Shown here piece by piece: positions 7,177-15,936 of a stretch of DNA of 39,410 nucleotides. A program made the translations under genes and the position numbers. The notes under the pieces were generated by a model. It was not told the DNA's origin. It ran no database searches and saw only the letters and a program-made list of their open reading frames with translations. Each line of letters starts with the position of its first letter. Position 1 is the stretch's first letter. The stretch lies in contig JAFTKL010000059.1 in NCBI GenBank assembly GCA_017453285.1, positions 1-39,410 on the forward strand, written 5' to 3'. This DNA is from Clostridia bacterium. Its GTDB lineage: Bacteria > Bacillota > Clostridia > Oscillospirales > CAG-272.

Positions 7177-7757
7177 CTTAGGCGTATAGCTCCTGTTTCG
7201 GTAATAATGGTGTTGAGCGATATATCTGTGTCATTTCTCGGAAGTCTCTCGCAGATGAGAGAGGAGTGGATGGCGGCGAGCGATCTTCCGACAAAGGACG
7301 AGAGAAATCTGTCGTAGTATCCTTTTCCGTAGCCGAGACGGTAGCCGTCGCGGTCGAGTGCAAGTGCGGGAACGACGCAAAGCGTGCGCTCGGTGAGTGC
7401 CGCCCTCGGTGCGTTCTCGCGCGGCTCGGGTATTCCGTAAGCTCCTGCCGCCAGCTCGCCAAGGCTCGCGACTATACGAAAGTCGAGCGTGAGCGAGTCG
7501 GTGCGCGAGATGGGAAACGCCACCTGCTTGCCGTCGTGCCATGCGAGACGTGCGAGCGGAGTGAGATCGGGCTCGCTTCTGGTGGGGAAATATAACAGCA
7601 GAATGTCAGCGTCTGCATAGTCTTTGAGCATAGCTATCCCATCGCAGAGAAGCTTTGAGTATTCGTCTCGGTCGCATATGTCTGCGCGTATTTTCGAAAG
7701 CTCAAAACGGGCTCGACTCTTGTCCGCATCCGAGAAATAGAGAAGATTTGTCTGCAT
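7173..7757 (-). CDS. 5-formyltetrahydrofolate cyclo-ligase
   Basis: A 194-residue protein, normal for the family. It converts 5-formyl-THF plus ATP into 5,10-methenyl-THF in one-carbon metabolism. The signature glycine-rich loop GYGKGYYDRFL lies near residue 145, preceded by VVPALALDRDGYRLG. The N-terminal DKSRARFELSKIRADI and the LLLYFPTRSEPDL strand also fit. ATG at 7757 is preferred to the TTG one codon earlier because it gives a TGATG overlap with the stop of the DJ-1 gene, which points to translational coupling. It sits in the hisS operon between the DJ-1 and CPBP genes. The family is also known as MTHFS or YgfA. Confidence 0.93.
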   Translation of the reverse strand: MQTNLLYFSDADKSRARFELSKIRADICDRDEYSKLLCDGIAMLKDYADADILLLYFPTRSEPDLTPLARLAWHDGKQVAFPISRTDSLTLDFRIVASLGELAAGAYGIPEPRENAPRAALTERTLCVVPALALDRDGYRLGYGKGYYDRFLSSFVGRSLAAIHSSLICERLPRNDTDISLNTIITETGAIRLR

Positions 7758-8308
7758 CAATCTGCAATAACTGCACTTCGCAGAGCGTTTGCTTTTTCAG
7801 CTCCGCAGAATATGCGCACGATCTCGAGTCCCATATCGAGTGCCACGCCCATTCCTGCGGCGGTGAGGATGTTTCCGTCAAGCACGAGATGCTTGTCAGA
7901 GATGGTCGCGCCCTCAAGCTGATCCTCAAATCCCGGGTAGCAGATGGCTTCCTTGCCAAGCAGGAGTCCCATCTTGCCGAGTATCGAAGGAGCGGCGCAG
8001 ATAGCGGCGATGTATTTTCCGTCCTCGTATGCCGAGCGGATAGCGTCGCTGACTACCTCACTTGTGCCGAGGTTGAGAGTTCCGGGCATTCCACCGGGGA
8101 GAAAGATCATTTTTGTGTCATTCTGCGCAGAATGAGCATAGAAATCGCGGTCGGTGATGTCTGCGCGTACCGTAATTGCGTGCGCTCCCGTGACGTATTC
8201 TCCGCCGATGCCGACGGTGGTAACGCTAAGTCCTGCACGGCGCATAAGATCGAGAGGGCAGAGAGCTTCGATCTCCTCAAATCCCTCGGCTAAAAACATA
8301 TAGATCAT
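7757..8308 (-). CDS. DJ-1/PfpI family protein
   Basis: A 183-residue cytoplasmic protein of the DJ-1/ThiJ/YajL type. The start FLAEGFEEIEA supplies the conserved glutamate. LPGGMPGT follows, and the nucleophile elbow AAICAAPSILG puts the reactive cysteine at position 104. Family members act in oxidative or carbonyl stress and protein quality control; the specific reaction is debated. It lies 12 bases after hisS and its stop overlaps the cyclo-ligase start by one base, so it belongs to the hisS operon. Confidence 0.93.
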   Translation of the reverse strand: MIYMFLAEGFEEIEALCPLDLMRRAGLSVTTVGIGGEYVTGAHAITVRADITDRDFYAHSAQNDTKMIFLPGGMPGTLNLGTSEVVSDAIRSAYEDGKYIAAICAAPSILGKMGLLLGKEAICYPGFEDQLEGATISDKHLVLDGNILTAAGMGVALDMGLEIVRIFCGAEKANALRSAVIAD

Positions 8309-8320
8309 ATCTGCTCCAAA

Positions 8321-9619
8321 TCAATTGAAATATTCTGAAAGTGCGTCAAGAGCGACCTCGCTCTCCTCGCGGCTCTCAAGGTTCTTGATCTTTACGATGC
8401 CGCTCTCAAGCTCGGACGCACCCATGATCAGCACGTGGCTGTAGTGTCCCTTTGCGGCGTAGTCGATCTGCTTGCCGAACTTCTTCGTGCCGACGTAGAT
8501 AGATGCGGTAACACCGCTCTCGCGAAGGGTGTTTACCACCTCGAGATACTTTTCGTAGGGAACGTCTTCAAAGCGGGTGACGAGTACCTTTGTCTCGCCG
8601 CGGTTGAGATCGGGAACGAGCTTGTGGGTGAGAAGGAAGCTCTCAAGCGTAACGTCGCCCATTCCGTAGCCGACGCCCGAGATCTTCGCATTCTTCGCAA
8701 ACATACCGACGAGGTTGTCGTATCTTCCGCCGCCGAACATAGCGCGGTTGTTCTCGGGAGCTTCGTCGAACACCTCGAAGACTGTGCCGGTGTAGTAATC
8801 AAGACCGCGGATGATTCCGAAGTCGAATACGCAATACTTGTCAAGTCCCGTCTTCTCGAGCATCTCGAAGAGAGACACGAGCTCTTTTGAACCGAGAGAG
8901 TCGGGGCAGAGAGCAGTCGCGGACTTAACGTCCATAGTGTAAAGACCGTCGATCTGCGCGATCTGCGCGTCCGAAAGACCGAGCTCGCGAAGGTCCTTTT
9001 CATAGGACTCGCGATCTACCTTGTCCTTGCGGTCGATGACCTTGGAGACTGCACGCGCGTGCTCAGCGTCGCTCTGGCAGATAGCCGCGATAACGTCGTT
9101 GAAGAAGCGGCGGTTGTTTATGTGAACGCGGAACATAGTCTCGTCCGCGCCGAACGCGAGAAGAAGCGAGATCGCGCTCTCGATAACGTCGAGGTCGGCT
9201 TCATAGGTGTCACAGCCGAAGATGTCCACGTTGAGCTGCCAGAACTCACGGAGTCTGCCGTGCTGAGGACGCTCGTAGCGGTACATATTGGGGATGGAGA
9301 ACCACTTGAGAGGGTAGTTGAGCTCGCCCATCTTAGCCGCAACTATTCTTGCGACCGAGGGGGTCATCTCAGGGCGGATAGCCACCATTCTGCCGCCTCT
9401 GTCGGCAAAGTTGTAGGTCTGCTTGTTCGCGATCTCCTCGCCGCTCTTAGCGATGTAGATGTCGAGCGACTCAAGCATAGGTCCGTTGTATTCCTCGTAA
9501 GCGGCGCGCTCAAGTGTCTGGCGGATCTTGCCAAAGAACCAATTGCGCAGGCGCATATCGTCGGGGTAAAAGTCTCTTGTGCCCTTATAGGGCTGTGTGG
9601 AAAGAATCTGTGCGCACAT
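8321..9619 (-). CDS. hisS: Histidine-tRNA ligase
   Basis: A 432-residue class II aminoacyl-tRNA synthetase that charges tRNA-His. In order: the N-terminal KGTRDFYPDDM; class II motif 2 around RYERPQHGRLREFWQ; the histidine-binding RGLDYYTGTVFEVF; GGGRYDNL (motif 3 region); and the anticodon-binding domain from about residue 330 (VLVTRFEDV). ATG at 9619 is chosen over an upstream in-frame start because GAAAGGAC lies about 9 bases before it and the promoter lies at 9683-9711. The roughly 60-base leader is too short for a T-box. First gene of an operon with DJ-1, cyclo-ligase and CPBP genes. Confidence 0.97.
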   Translation of the reverse strand: MCAQILSTQPYKGTRDFYPDDMRLRNWFFGKIRQTLERAAYEEYNGPMLESLDIYIAKSGEEIANKQTYNFADRGGRMVAIRPEMTPSVARIVAAKMGELNYPLKWFSIPNMYRYERPQHGRLREFWQLNVDIFGCDTYEADLDVIESAISLLLAFGADETMFRVHINNRRFFNDVIAAICQSDAEHARAVSKVIDRKDKVDRESYEKDLRELGLSDAQIAQIDGLYTMDVKSATALCPDSLGSKELVSLFEMLEKTGLDKYCVFDFGIIRGLDYYTGTVFEVFDEAPENNRAMFGGGRYDNLVGMFAKNAKISGVGYGMGDVTLESFLLTHKLVPDLNRGETKVLVTRFEDVPYEKYLEVVNTLRESGVTASIYVGTKKFGKQIDYAAKGHYSHVLIMGASELESGIVKIKNLESREESEVALDALSEYFN

Positions 9620-9682
9620 TTTTGTTACGTCCTTTCGGGGTTGATTTATCAAAGTAAAAATATAAACACTTCGTTATCTTAC

Positions 9683-9711
9683 ATTATACCACAAATTCGC
9701 ACCATTGTCAA
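9683..9711 (-). promoter_or_regulatory. Perfect consensus sigma-A promoter of the hisS operon
   Basis: On the minus strand, -35 TTGACA (9706-9711), a 17-bp spacer and -10 TATAAT (9683-9688). It gives a leader of about 55-60 bases before hisS. Confidence 0.92.
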
Positions 9712-9754
9712 TCAAAATAAGCTTTATTTTTGGCACATTCAAGCAAATTAAAAC

Positions 9755-9783
9755 AAAGAAAACGGGCTGCCGAGGCAGCCCGC
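9755..9783 (-). terminator. Intrinsic terminator of the lipoprotein gene
   Basis: GGGCTGC (9764-9770) and GCAGCCC (9775-9781) form a GC-rich stem with a CGAG loop. On the minus strand it is followed by TTTTCTTTGTTTT. It lies just past the lipoprotein stop. Confidence 0.88.
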
Positions 9784-9788
9784 GGGGG

Positions 9789-10361
9789 TTATTCAATTCC
9801 GTGATATTCTTTTACGATTGCTCTTAATGCTTCGTACCATTCCCAATATATCTCAGCGCCATATGTACAACCGCCATTTATATCTTGTTCTAACTCAAAT
9901 ATCATTCTTCTGCTTCCGTAAATCGTCTTTCTGACATCCATGTTGTTCTTTTCAAAGAAATTTCCCATCTTCTCATCAAGGAGAGAAATCAATTCTTCAT
10001 CAGACATCGTGGTTAACTCAAAGCCTTTGGTTGAAGATGAGCCACGTTCACGAACTATCTCACGCATTTGCTCAAACTGCTTGCTATAGTTTTCGGACAC
10101 GCTGATTTCGGCATCAGGATCATTTTCCAAAACTATGAGCATAATTCTAAGATCAATGTCGAAATAATTTTCGAAAGTAACGCCTTTTTCATTCAAGACG
10201 TGCATCATTACGTCCGAGTCCATTTGTGAGAGCGGTGGCAGAGGCGGCGCGGTAGGTACCTCGGGCTCACCGAAGATGAATTCCTCGTTAAAATTAAAGC
10301 CACAGGAAAATAGCGACACACAAAGTAAAAGTGTCAGCATTAAAAGCAGATATTTTTTCAT
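9789..10361 (-). CDS. Putative lipoprotein of unknown function
   Basis: A 190-residue protein with a classic lipoprotein signal: MKKYLLLMLTLLLCVSLFSC, where the cysteine at about position 20 is the lipidation site. A proline-rich linker (PEVPTAPPLPPLSQ) follows, then a mainly helical, acidic domain. No enzymatic motif or family is recognised. AAGGAGG lies at 10367-10373, about 5 bases before the ATG. The gene is richer in A/T and in GAA glutamate codons than the flanking operons, has its own promoter and terminator, and sits alone between divergent operons, so it could be a recent arrival. Confidence 0.75.
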   Translation of the reverse strand: MKKYLLLMLTLLLCVSLFSCGFNFNEEFIFGEPEVPTAPPLPPLSQMDSDVMMHVLNEKGVTFENYFDIDLRIMLIVLENDPDAEISVSENYSKQFEQMREIVRERGSSSTKGFELTTMSDEELISLLDEKMGNFFEKNNMDVRKTIYGSRRMIFELEQDINGGCTYGAEIYWEWYEALRAIVKEYHGIE

Positions 10362-10489
10362 TTGTGCCTCCTTGTGTTTTTGGTTGTGCTGGGGATAAAT
10401 CGATCTACCGCGCTTGCATCGGTTGCTGCTTTTCTTTTTTTAGCGGTCATCCTGAGGTAGTGTTGGCGTGCTATCGTTATTTTAAAGCC

Positions 10490-10561
10490 AAAAACCGCTA
10501 TCAAGGTAAAATCCCGTGATAGCGGTTGTGTTGATTTTGGTTTTACGGTAGAATTTACCTT
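10490..10561 (-). promoter_or_regulatory. Structured 5' leader of the lipoprotein gene, possible attenuator
   Basis: On the minus strand, a perfect 11-bp stem (10517-10527 with 10493-10503, 13-base loop) is followed by five T, like a weak intrinsic terminator, about 130 bases before the lipoprotein ATG. The sequence AAGGTAAA near the mRNA 5' end (10554-10561) is complementary to TTTACCTT in the loop (10503-10510), so a pseudoknot is possible. It matches no riboswitch class that I recognise. Confidence 0.45.
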
Positions 10562-10569
10562 GTGATTTC

Positions 10570-10598
10570 ATTGTATCACATTATAGCTTATTTGTCAA
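10570..10598 (-). promoter_or_regulatory. Sigma-A promoter of the lipoprotein gene
   Basis: On the minus strand, TTGACA (10593-10598), a 17-bp spacer and TACAAT (10570-10575). This implies an untranslated leader of about 200 bases. Confidence 0.82.
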
Positions 10599-10636
10599 GC
10601 AAATTTTAATTTTTTGAAAAGCCTTGGTACTACCTA

Positions 10637-10665
10637 TTGACTTTATATTTTCTTGGTGGTATAAT
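10637..10665 (+). promoter_or_regulatory. Sigma-A promoter of the MATE-to-pcrA gene run
   Basis: TTGACT (10637-10642), a 17-bp spacer and TATAAT (10660-10665), about 75 bases before the MATE start. It is the only strong promoter seen ahead of the plus-strand genes that run to 21503. Confidence 0.85.
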
Positions 10666-10739
10666 TACTCTGTATAATAATGTTTTATTTATATATAGGC
10701 AATTTTACGCGTTTGTTTTATTTTCAGAAGGGCAAGAAA

Positions 10740-12152
10740 ATGCACAGATTAAAAAAGACTGTCGATATGACAGAGGGACCTTTCCTCAAAAAAATGATAA
10801 TGTTCGCCATTCCGCTCGTTGTAACGGGACTCTTGCAGAGCTTTTACAATGCCGCCGATCTTATTATCGTCGGACATTTCCGCGGAGATATCGCGGTAGG
10901 CGCTGTTGGAAGCACGGGCTCGATAACGAACCTCACGGTAGGTCTGTTTATGGGACTTTCGGTCGGTGCGGGTGTTGCGGTCGCGCATCACGTCGGAGCT
11001 AAAGAGCCGGACGAGGTCAGAAAGGTCGCGCACACATCAATTTTGATGTCGGCATTCCTCGGTGTTATTATAGGAATAGCGGGATTTTTCCTTGCAGGCG
11101 ATCTGCTTGAGCTGATGGACACGCCCGCAGAGGTTCTTCCGCTCTCTACGCTCTATATGAAGATAATCTTCCTCGGCGTCCCCGCGTCGATGGTATATAA
11201 CTATGCGGCGGCTATGATACGCTCGGTGGGTGACTCGAAGCGACCGATGATATTCCTTGCCATATCGGGCCTTGTCAACGTAGCGCTCAATGTCCTGCTC
11301 GTCACGCTCTTTGATATGGGTGTTGACGGCGTTGCGATCGCCACCATAGTCTCGCAGTATCTCTCGGCCGTTATGGCGCTAGTCTATATGTTCAAGACGA
11401 GCGGACCTCTCCGCCTCTCGCTCAAGTATATGAGAATGAACGGAGCGAAGGTGAAGAGAATACTCTACATAGGAATTCCCTCGGGTATTCAGTCATCTCT
11501 CTTCTCGCTCTCTAACGTCCTTATCCAATCCTCGATCAACAGCTTTGGTGACACGGTAGTCACGGGCTCGGCGGCGGCATCGAATATCGAAGGATTTCTC
11601 TACGTTGCGATGAACTCGGTCTACCACGTGGCACTGACCTTTATCGGTCAGAACGTGGGCGCGCGAAAGTTCAAGAATATTCGCAGACTGACCGTCTACA
11701 GCGCGCTTATCGTCACGGCGATAGGTGTCGGCTGCGGTGCGATCCTGCTTCTGTTCCGCTATCCGCTCATCCACCTCTACGTTCAGTCGGACGAGGCGGT
11801 CGCGGCGGCTATGATGAGATTTACGATCATTATCCCGACCTACTTCCTCTGCGGTCTTATGGACGTATTCTGCGGAGGTCTGCGCGCACTCGACCGCTCG
11901 GTCACGGCTATGATAATCTCGCTGTGCGGCGCGTGCGGCTTCAGAATTCTCTGGATAATGACGGTGTTCAAGGTATACAACGACAGCCCTCTCAGCGTTT
12001 ATATATCCTACCCGATAAGCTGGGCACTGACGGCAGGATGCCATCTCTTGTTTATGGTCTTTGCCGCAAAGAAGCTTTTGCGAGAGAACAGAGAGAGGAA
12101 TGATTTTACAGAAACGAAAAAATTGGAGGGATCTAAAAATGAGCTTACTTGA
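10740..12152 (+). CDS. MATE family efflux transporter
   Basis: A 470-residue membrane protein with twelve hydrophobic segments in two similar halves. The N-terminal MTEGPFLKKMIMFAIPLVVTGLLQSFYNAADLIIVG and the AVGAVGSTGSIT region are typical of bacterial MATE antiporters, which export drugs or metabolites in exchange for sodium or protons. ATG at 10740 is preferred over a start 20 codons earlier because AGAAGGG lies about 8 bases before it and the family usually starts here. The 3' end overlaps the start of the ABC ATPase gene by 14 bases, so expression is linked. The substrate cannot be told from sequence. Confidence 0.93.
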   Translation: MHRLKKTVDMTEGPFLKKMIMFAIPLVVTGLLQSFYNAADLIIVGHFRGDIAVGAVGSTGSITNLTVGLFMGLSVGAGVAVAHHVGAKEPDEVRKVAHTSILMSAFLGVIIGIAGFFLAGDLLELMDTPAEVLPLSTLYMKIIFLGVPASMVYNYAAAMIRSVGDSKRPMIFLAISGLVNVALNVLLVTLFDMGVDGVAIATIVSQYLSAVMALVYMFKTSGPLRLSLKYMRMNGAKVKRILYIGIPSGIQSSLFSLSNVLIQSSINSFGDTVVTGSAAASNIEGFLYVAMNSVYHVALTFIGQNVGARKFKNIRRLTVYSALIVTAIGVGCGAILLLFRYPLIHLYVQSDEAVAAAMMRFTIIIPTYFLCGLMDVFCGGLRALDRSVTAMIISLCGACGFRILWIMTVFKVYNDSPLSVYISYPISWALTAGCHLLFMVFAAKKLLRENRERNDFTETKKLEGSKNELT

Positions 12153-13119
12153 GCTTAGAAGTGTATCAAAAACATTCTCCGACGGTTTTAAGATAGATGA
12201 CATCTCTTTCTCGATCGAAGAGAAGGGAATATACGGATTTTTTGCAAAGGGCAAGGAGGGCAAGACCGCTCTTGCGACTCTCCTTTGCGGCGCGTGCGAG
12301 ATAGATGGCGGCGAGATGCTGTATAAGGATAAGGCTATGCATGCATCAAAAAAGCAGACCGCGAAGATAAAGAAAAAGATCGGCTACGTGTCGGATGCCT
12401 GCATCTTTCCGTGCGATCTGACACTTGGCGAGCTGCTCGACTTTACGGGCAAGGCAAAGAAGATCGATCCCGACAAGAGAGCAAGACAGATCAAGGAGGC
12501 ACTTGAGCTGACAGGACTTTCAGATAAGGCTGAGACTATCCTCGCAGCTCTCTCGACCTCCGAGAAGAAGCGTGCCGCATACGCGAACGCGCTTATCGGA
12601 AACCCCGACGTTATAATCATCGACGAGCCTCTGGCAGTTATCGACTCGGCTCAGCGCGACGAGATAAAGAAGTTGATCGAAATGCTTGGCAAGATGAAGG
12701 TCGTTCTGCTATTTTCCAAGAGCAGCAACGAGCTCGAGGAGCTTTGCTCCTACGCAGGAGTTCTGTCGGGCGGAGCTTTGCTTGCTTTCGAGCCGATAGA
12801 CGAGCTTCTCGCAAGGCTCAACAAGACCGTAAGCGCGATCCTGCGCGTTCGCCCGAAAGGAGTTGAGCTCTCTGAGATAGTATCTGCTATCGATAGCATC
12901 GAGCAGGTAGTCTTGGTCAAGACGTCGGGCACAAGCGGAGCAATAAACGATCTGAGACTCGAGTGCAGTACCAAAGAGGGCGTTACCTCGCTTGTCAGCG
13001 AGGCTGTAGAGTCTCTCGGTGCTGAGGTCGTCTCGCTGAGATTTTCCACACTCGCGCTCTCAGACGTTATAGACGCGCTTTCGGCGGCAAACGAACAGAA
13101 CGAAAAGGAGGAAGAGTGA
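12139..13119 (+). CDS. Gld-type ABC transporter ATPase, degenerate
   Basis: A 326-residue ABC ATP-binding protein of the type paired with GldF/GldG permeases. It keeps GKT in Walker A (KGKEGKT, about residue 38) and a full Walker B (VIIIDEP). It has lost other key residues: the usual GPNGAGK glycines are replaced, the Q-loop glutamine position reads VSDA, the signature LSGGQ is LSTSE, and the H-loop histidine is lysine (LFSKSSNE). ATP hydrolysis may be impaired or may depend on few residues. A C-terminal domain of about 100 residues follows, as in GldA-like proteins. The start is ATG at 12139, with GGAGGG at 12125-12130, overlapping the MATE gene by 14 bases. Two bases separate it from the permease gene. 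Confidence 0.87.
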   Translation: MSLLELRSVSKTFSDGFKIDDISFSIEEKGIYGFFAKGKEGKTALATLLCGACEIDGGEMLYKDKAMHASKKQTAKIKKKIGYVSDACIFPCDLTLGELLDFTGKAKKIDPDKRARQIKEALELTGLSDKAETILAALSTSEKKRAAYANALIGNPDVIIIDEPLAVIDSAQRDEIKKLIEMLGKMKVVLLFSKSSNELEELCSYAGVLSGGALLAFEPIDELLARLNKTVSAILRVRPKGVELSEIVSAIDSIEQVVLVKTSGTSGAINDLRLECSTKEGVTSLVSEAVESLGAEVVSLRFSTLALSDVIDALSAANEQNEKEEE

Positions 13120-13120
13120 T

Positions 13121-15298
13121 ATGGGAGCAATATTTGCACGCGAACTCAAGTCGCATCTCCGCAGTCTTCGTTCTATGGCGGCGATCGCGATAATGGCGGC
13201 TCTCTCGGGACTCGTCTTTACACTTAACAACATAAGACTCGCATACCCCACGCTTGACTCATCGGTCGCAACTTTCTCGCTCATAGTCGCGGTGGTCATC
13301 CCCATCATAGCCTGCTTTTCTATCACTGATGAGCGCAAGAAGGGAAGCGACGGGTATCTTGCAACTCTTCCGATATCGGCATCCGATATCGTCTTTGGTA
13401 AGCTGCTTGCAATAATCACGTTTTTGATGATCCCCAACGCAGTTATCTGCACTTTCCCTGTGGTAATAGGATTTTTTGGCACACCGTCTTATCTCTATTC
13501 CTATGCAGCCATACTCTTTTTGATAATTTTCGAGATATTCGTGATCGCGATGTCTATGGCGTTCTCCGCTCTTTTCAAGAAGGGGTGGTTGGCACTCACC
13601 GTTACTTATGCGCTGCTTGCAGTGCTGTTCCTTCTCGGATCTCTTGCAACGCTGATGCCCGCACCTATCGCGGCTGCTGCAAGATTTGTTTCGCCCTTCA
13701 GACGCTTTGACCCGATAATCTACGGCAAGCTCGACCTTTCATCAATAGTATTTTACCTGCTTCTCTCGGTGCTCTTTGTTATGATCGCGGTAAAGTATCT
13801 CTATTCCAAGACCGCGCGAGTACGCAAGAGCTCCAAGTTCAAGCTCTCTCTGCCTTGTCTCGTCACCGCGGTTGCGGTGATCGCGCTCAGCGCACTTACG
13901 GCGCTGCTTCCGTCGACTATGCGTTGGTTGGACGTCAGCGCTAACTCGGTGTATAAGAGAAGTGTGACGACAAAGCAGTTTATAAAGTCGCTTGATGAGG
14001 ATATAACCCTGTACCTTATCGATGCCGACAGGACCGAGGAAAAGCTCGTGAGCTTTATCGAACGCTATTGCGACGCGTCGCCCAGACTCACGCTCGAGAA
14101 GGTCGATACCTCGAAGGATACCGACTTCAGAGCAGAGCACGGCTTTAACGAGAATGTAGACCTCTCGTTCTGCATACTTGTAAAGAGCGAGAAGAGGGAG
14201 AAGATAGTAAGCTCGGATACCCTATTTAAGTGGTATAACTCGGCGTATCCCGACCTTGGATATATGAGCTCGAGTCAACTTCAGAGCACTATCACAAGCC
14301 TCGGTCAGATGATCGAGCAGTACTCGCCCTACTACAATAGTATGTCGAGCTCGGACAAGTCTAAGTTCAACGAATATTACACGATGTATCAGGCACTCAG
14401 CTATTACTCAACGAGATATATGGACGTTGAGAGTGTGCTCAACAACGCTATCGAGTACGTGACTGCTGATTATATTCCTACGTTTTATTTTGTCAGCGGA
14501 CACGGCGAGAGGAATACGCAGGGCGGTCCGCTTGATATTACTAAGCTTAGTGCAATTCCGCCAGAGGCTTCGATGCTCTTTATCAACACTCCCACTAGCG
14601 ATTATAGCGCATCCGAGGTCGATATGCTTATAGATTATATGGCAAAGGGCGGCAGACTCGTTATCTTTACAAACAAGGATAACAACGATATGCCCAACCT
14701 CTCGCGCCTGCTTGCATCCGCAGGACTTTCGGTCGATAAGAGTATTGTCGCAGAGGATACTTGCGAGGTAACTATAAATACCTCCGCCGCCGCACTCGCT
14801 ATGCTCGCGAGTGGTGACAAAACGGTCAAGATGAATATGGAGGGCGCAAGCGCGATAGCTAAGGATAGCTCGAACAGCGCGCTCAAATACACCACACTCT
14901 TCAGCCGCGAGATCGCGAATGAAGGATCGGAAGAAAAGACTATAGTCGAATACGGAGTTTCGGTAACGAACAACGCGCGTCCTATGCTCGTGTGGGTGAC
15001 GGGTGCGGATACTTTCAATAAGCAATCCGATGAGATGCTCTCCGAGGATGAGAGTGCAAACTACACCAAGGCGATGTACACGGTAAGCTCTATTGTGCTC
15101 TGGTCGAGCAAGGTATTTGAGGCGACCGTTCCGGCGATGACCCCCGTAGCCTACGATATGCTTGAATTTCTCACTATCAAGGAAAGCACCCCCACCGTCG
15201 TCGGTACGGTATTCGTGGCTATAGTCCCGATACTTATCTTCGGTGCAGGACTTTATCTGTGGTGGGTAAGACGCAAGCGCAGTGCTATGATAGAATAA
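13121..15298 (+). CDS. GldF-GldG fusion ABC permease
   Basis: A 725-residue fusion. Residues about 1-235 are an ABC-2 type permease with six hydrophobic segments (GldF-like: MGAIFARELKSHLRS, and TDERKKGSDGYLATLPIS). After a further membrane segment (about 242-262) comes a large extracytoplasmic GldG-like domain with FVSGHGERN, FINTPTSDYSASEVDMLIDY and GGRLVIFTNKDN. A last membrane helix lies near residue 700-718. In Bacteroidetes the separate GldA, GldF and GldG serve gliding and secretion; in Clostridia the function of this exporter type is unknown, with envelope or export roles inferred. The gene starts two bases after the ATPase stop and has GGAGG just upstream. Confidence 0.88.
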   Translation: MGAIFARELKSHLRSLRSMAAIAIMAALSGLVFTLNNIRLAYPTLDSSVATFSLIVAVVIPIIACFSITDERKKGSDGYLATLPISASDIVFGKLLAIITFLMIPNAVICTFPVVIGFFGTPSYLYSYAAILFLIIFEIFVIAMSMAFSALFKKGWLALTVTYALLAVLFLLGSLATLMPAPIAAAARFVSPFRRFDPIIYGKLDLSSIVFYLLLSVLFVMIAVKYLYSKTARVRKSSKFKLSLPCLVTAVAVIALSALTALLPSTMRWLDVSANSVYKRSVTTKQFIKSLDEDITLYLIDADRTEEKLVSFIERYCDASPRLTLEKVDTSKDTDFRAEHGFNENVDLSFCILVKSEKREKIVSSDTLFKWYNSAYPDLGYMSSSQLQSTITSLGQMIEQYSPYYNSMSSSDKSKFNEYYTMYQALSYYSTRYMDVESVLNNAIEYVTADYIPTFYFVSGHGERNTQGGPLDITKLSAIPPEASMLFINTPTSDYSASEVDMLIDYMAKGGRLVIFTNKDNNDMPNLSRLLASAGLSVDKSIVAEDTCEVTINTSAAALAMLASGDKTVKMNMEGASAIAKDSSNSALKYTTLFSREIANEGSEEKTIVEYGVSVTNNARPMLVWVTGADTFNKQSDEMLSEDESANYTKAMYTVSSIVLWSSKVFEATVPAMTPVAYDMLEFLTIKESTPTVVGTVFVAIVPILIFGAGLYLWWVRRKRSAMIE

Positions 15299-15317
15299 GA
15301 TTTATTTCGAGGTGTAT

Positions 15318-15902
15318 ATGACTAACAGAGAAAAATTTATTGAAATATATAACGCGTGCATTCAGCGCGAGGGAGCAGATAAGCTGCTTGACTACCTTTG
15401 CGAGAAGACGGATTTCTTTTCCGCACCCGCATCCACCCGTTTTCACGGTGCATACGAGGGAGGCTTGCTTGAGCATAGCCTCAACGTCTACGAATGCCTT
15501 TGCGATCAGGTAAAGAATTCGCGCTTCTGCAAGAAGTACGGATTTGAGTTTTCCGAGGAGTCGCTTGCTATTGCCGCACTTCTGCACGATATTTGCAAGA
15601 CCAACTTCTATAAGACCGAGATGAGAAACGTAAAGAAGAACGGTGTATGGGAGAGCGTGCCTTACTACACTATCGAGGATAATCTTCCATACGGACACGG
15701 AGAGAAGTCTGTATATATAATCTCTGGCTTTATGAAGCTCACTCGCGACGAGGCGTTCGCTATACGTTACCATATGGGATTTTCGGGCACCGAGGACGCA
15801 AATCAGGTAGGCAAGGCACTTGAAATGTTCCCGCTCGCATTCCTGCTTTGTATGGCAGATATGGAGGCTTCCTACTACGTAGAGGGAAGCCCTCAGAAAT
15901 AA
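15318..15902 (+). CDS. HD-domain phosphohydrolase-like protein
   Basis: A 194-residue cytoplasmic protein. HD-superfamily residues are visible in order: GLLEHSLNVYE, the HD pair in ALLHDICKTNFY, GHGEKSV, and a late aspartate in LCMADMEASYY. It resembles HD hydrolases attached to YhaM-like 3'-5' exonucleases and phage-type metal-dependent phosphohydrolases; the substrate is probably a nucleotide or nucleic acid, but that is inferred. ATG at 15318 is preferred over GTG two codons upstream because GAGG (15309-15312) fits this spacing. It lies 19 bases after the ABC permease and just before the nucleoside salvage genes. Confidence 0.82.
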   Translation: MTNREKFIEIYNACIQREGADKLLDYLCEKTDFFSAPASTRFHGAYEGGLLEHSLNVYECLCDQVKNSRFCKKYGFEFSEESLAIAALLHDICKTNFYKTEMRNVKKNGVWESVPYYTIEDNLPYGHGEKSVYIISGFMKLTRDEAFAIRYHMGFSGTEDANQVGKALEMFPLAFLLCMADMEASYYVEGSPQK

Positions 15903-15936
15903 TCAGATAATTCGGAAATAATAAAGGAGAATAATT

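Noticed and set aside
9620..9715. T-box or other riboswitch ahead of hisS
   Set aside because: The promoter lies only about 60 bases before the start, too short for a T-box, and no specifier stem or terminator is present.
12061..12138. Upstream extension of the ABC ATPase by 26 codons
   Set aside because: They lie inside the MATE gene, and a strong GGAGGG fits the internal ATG at 12139, where the ABC fold begins.
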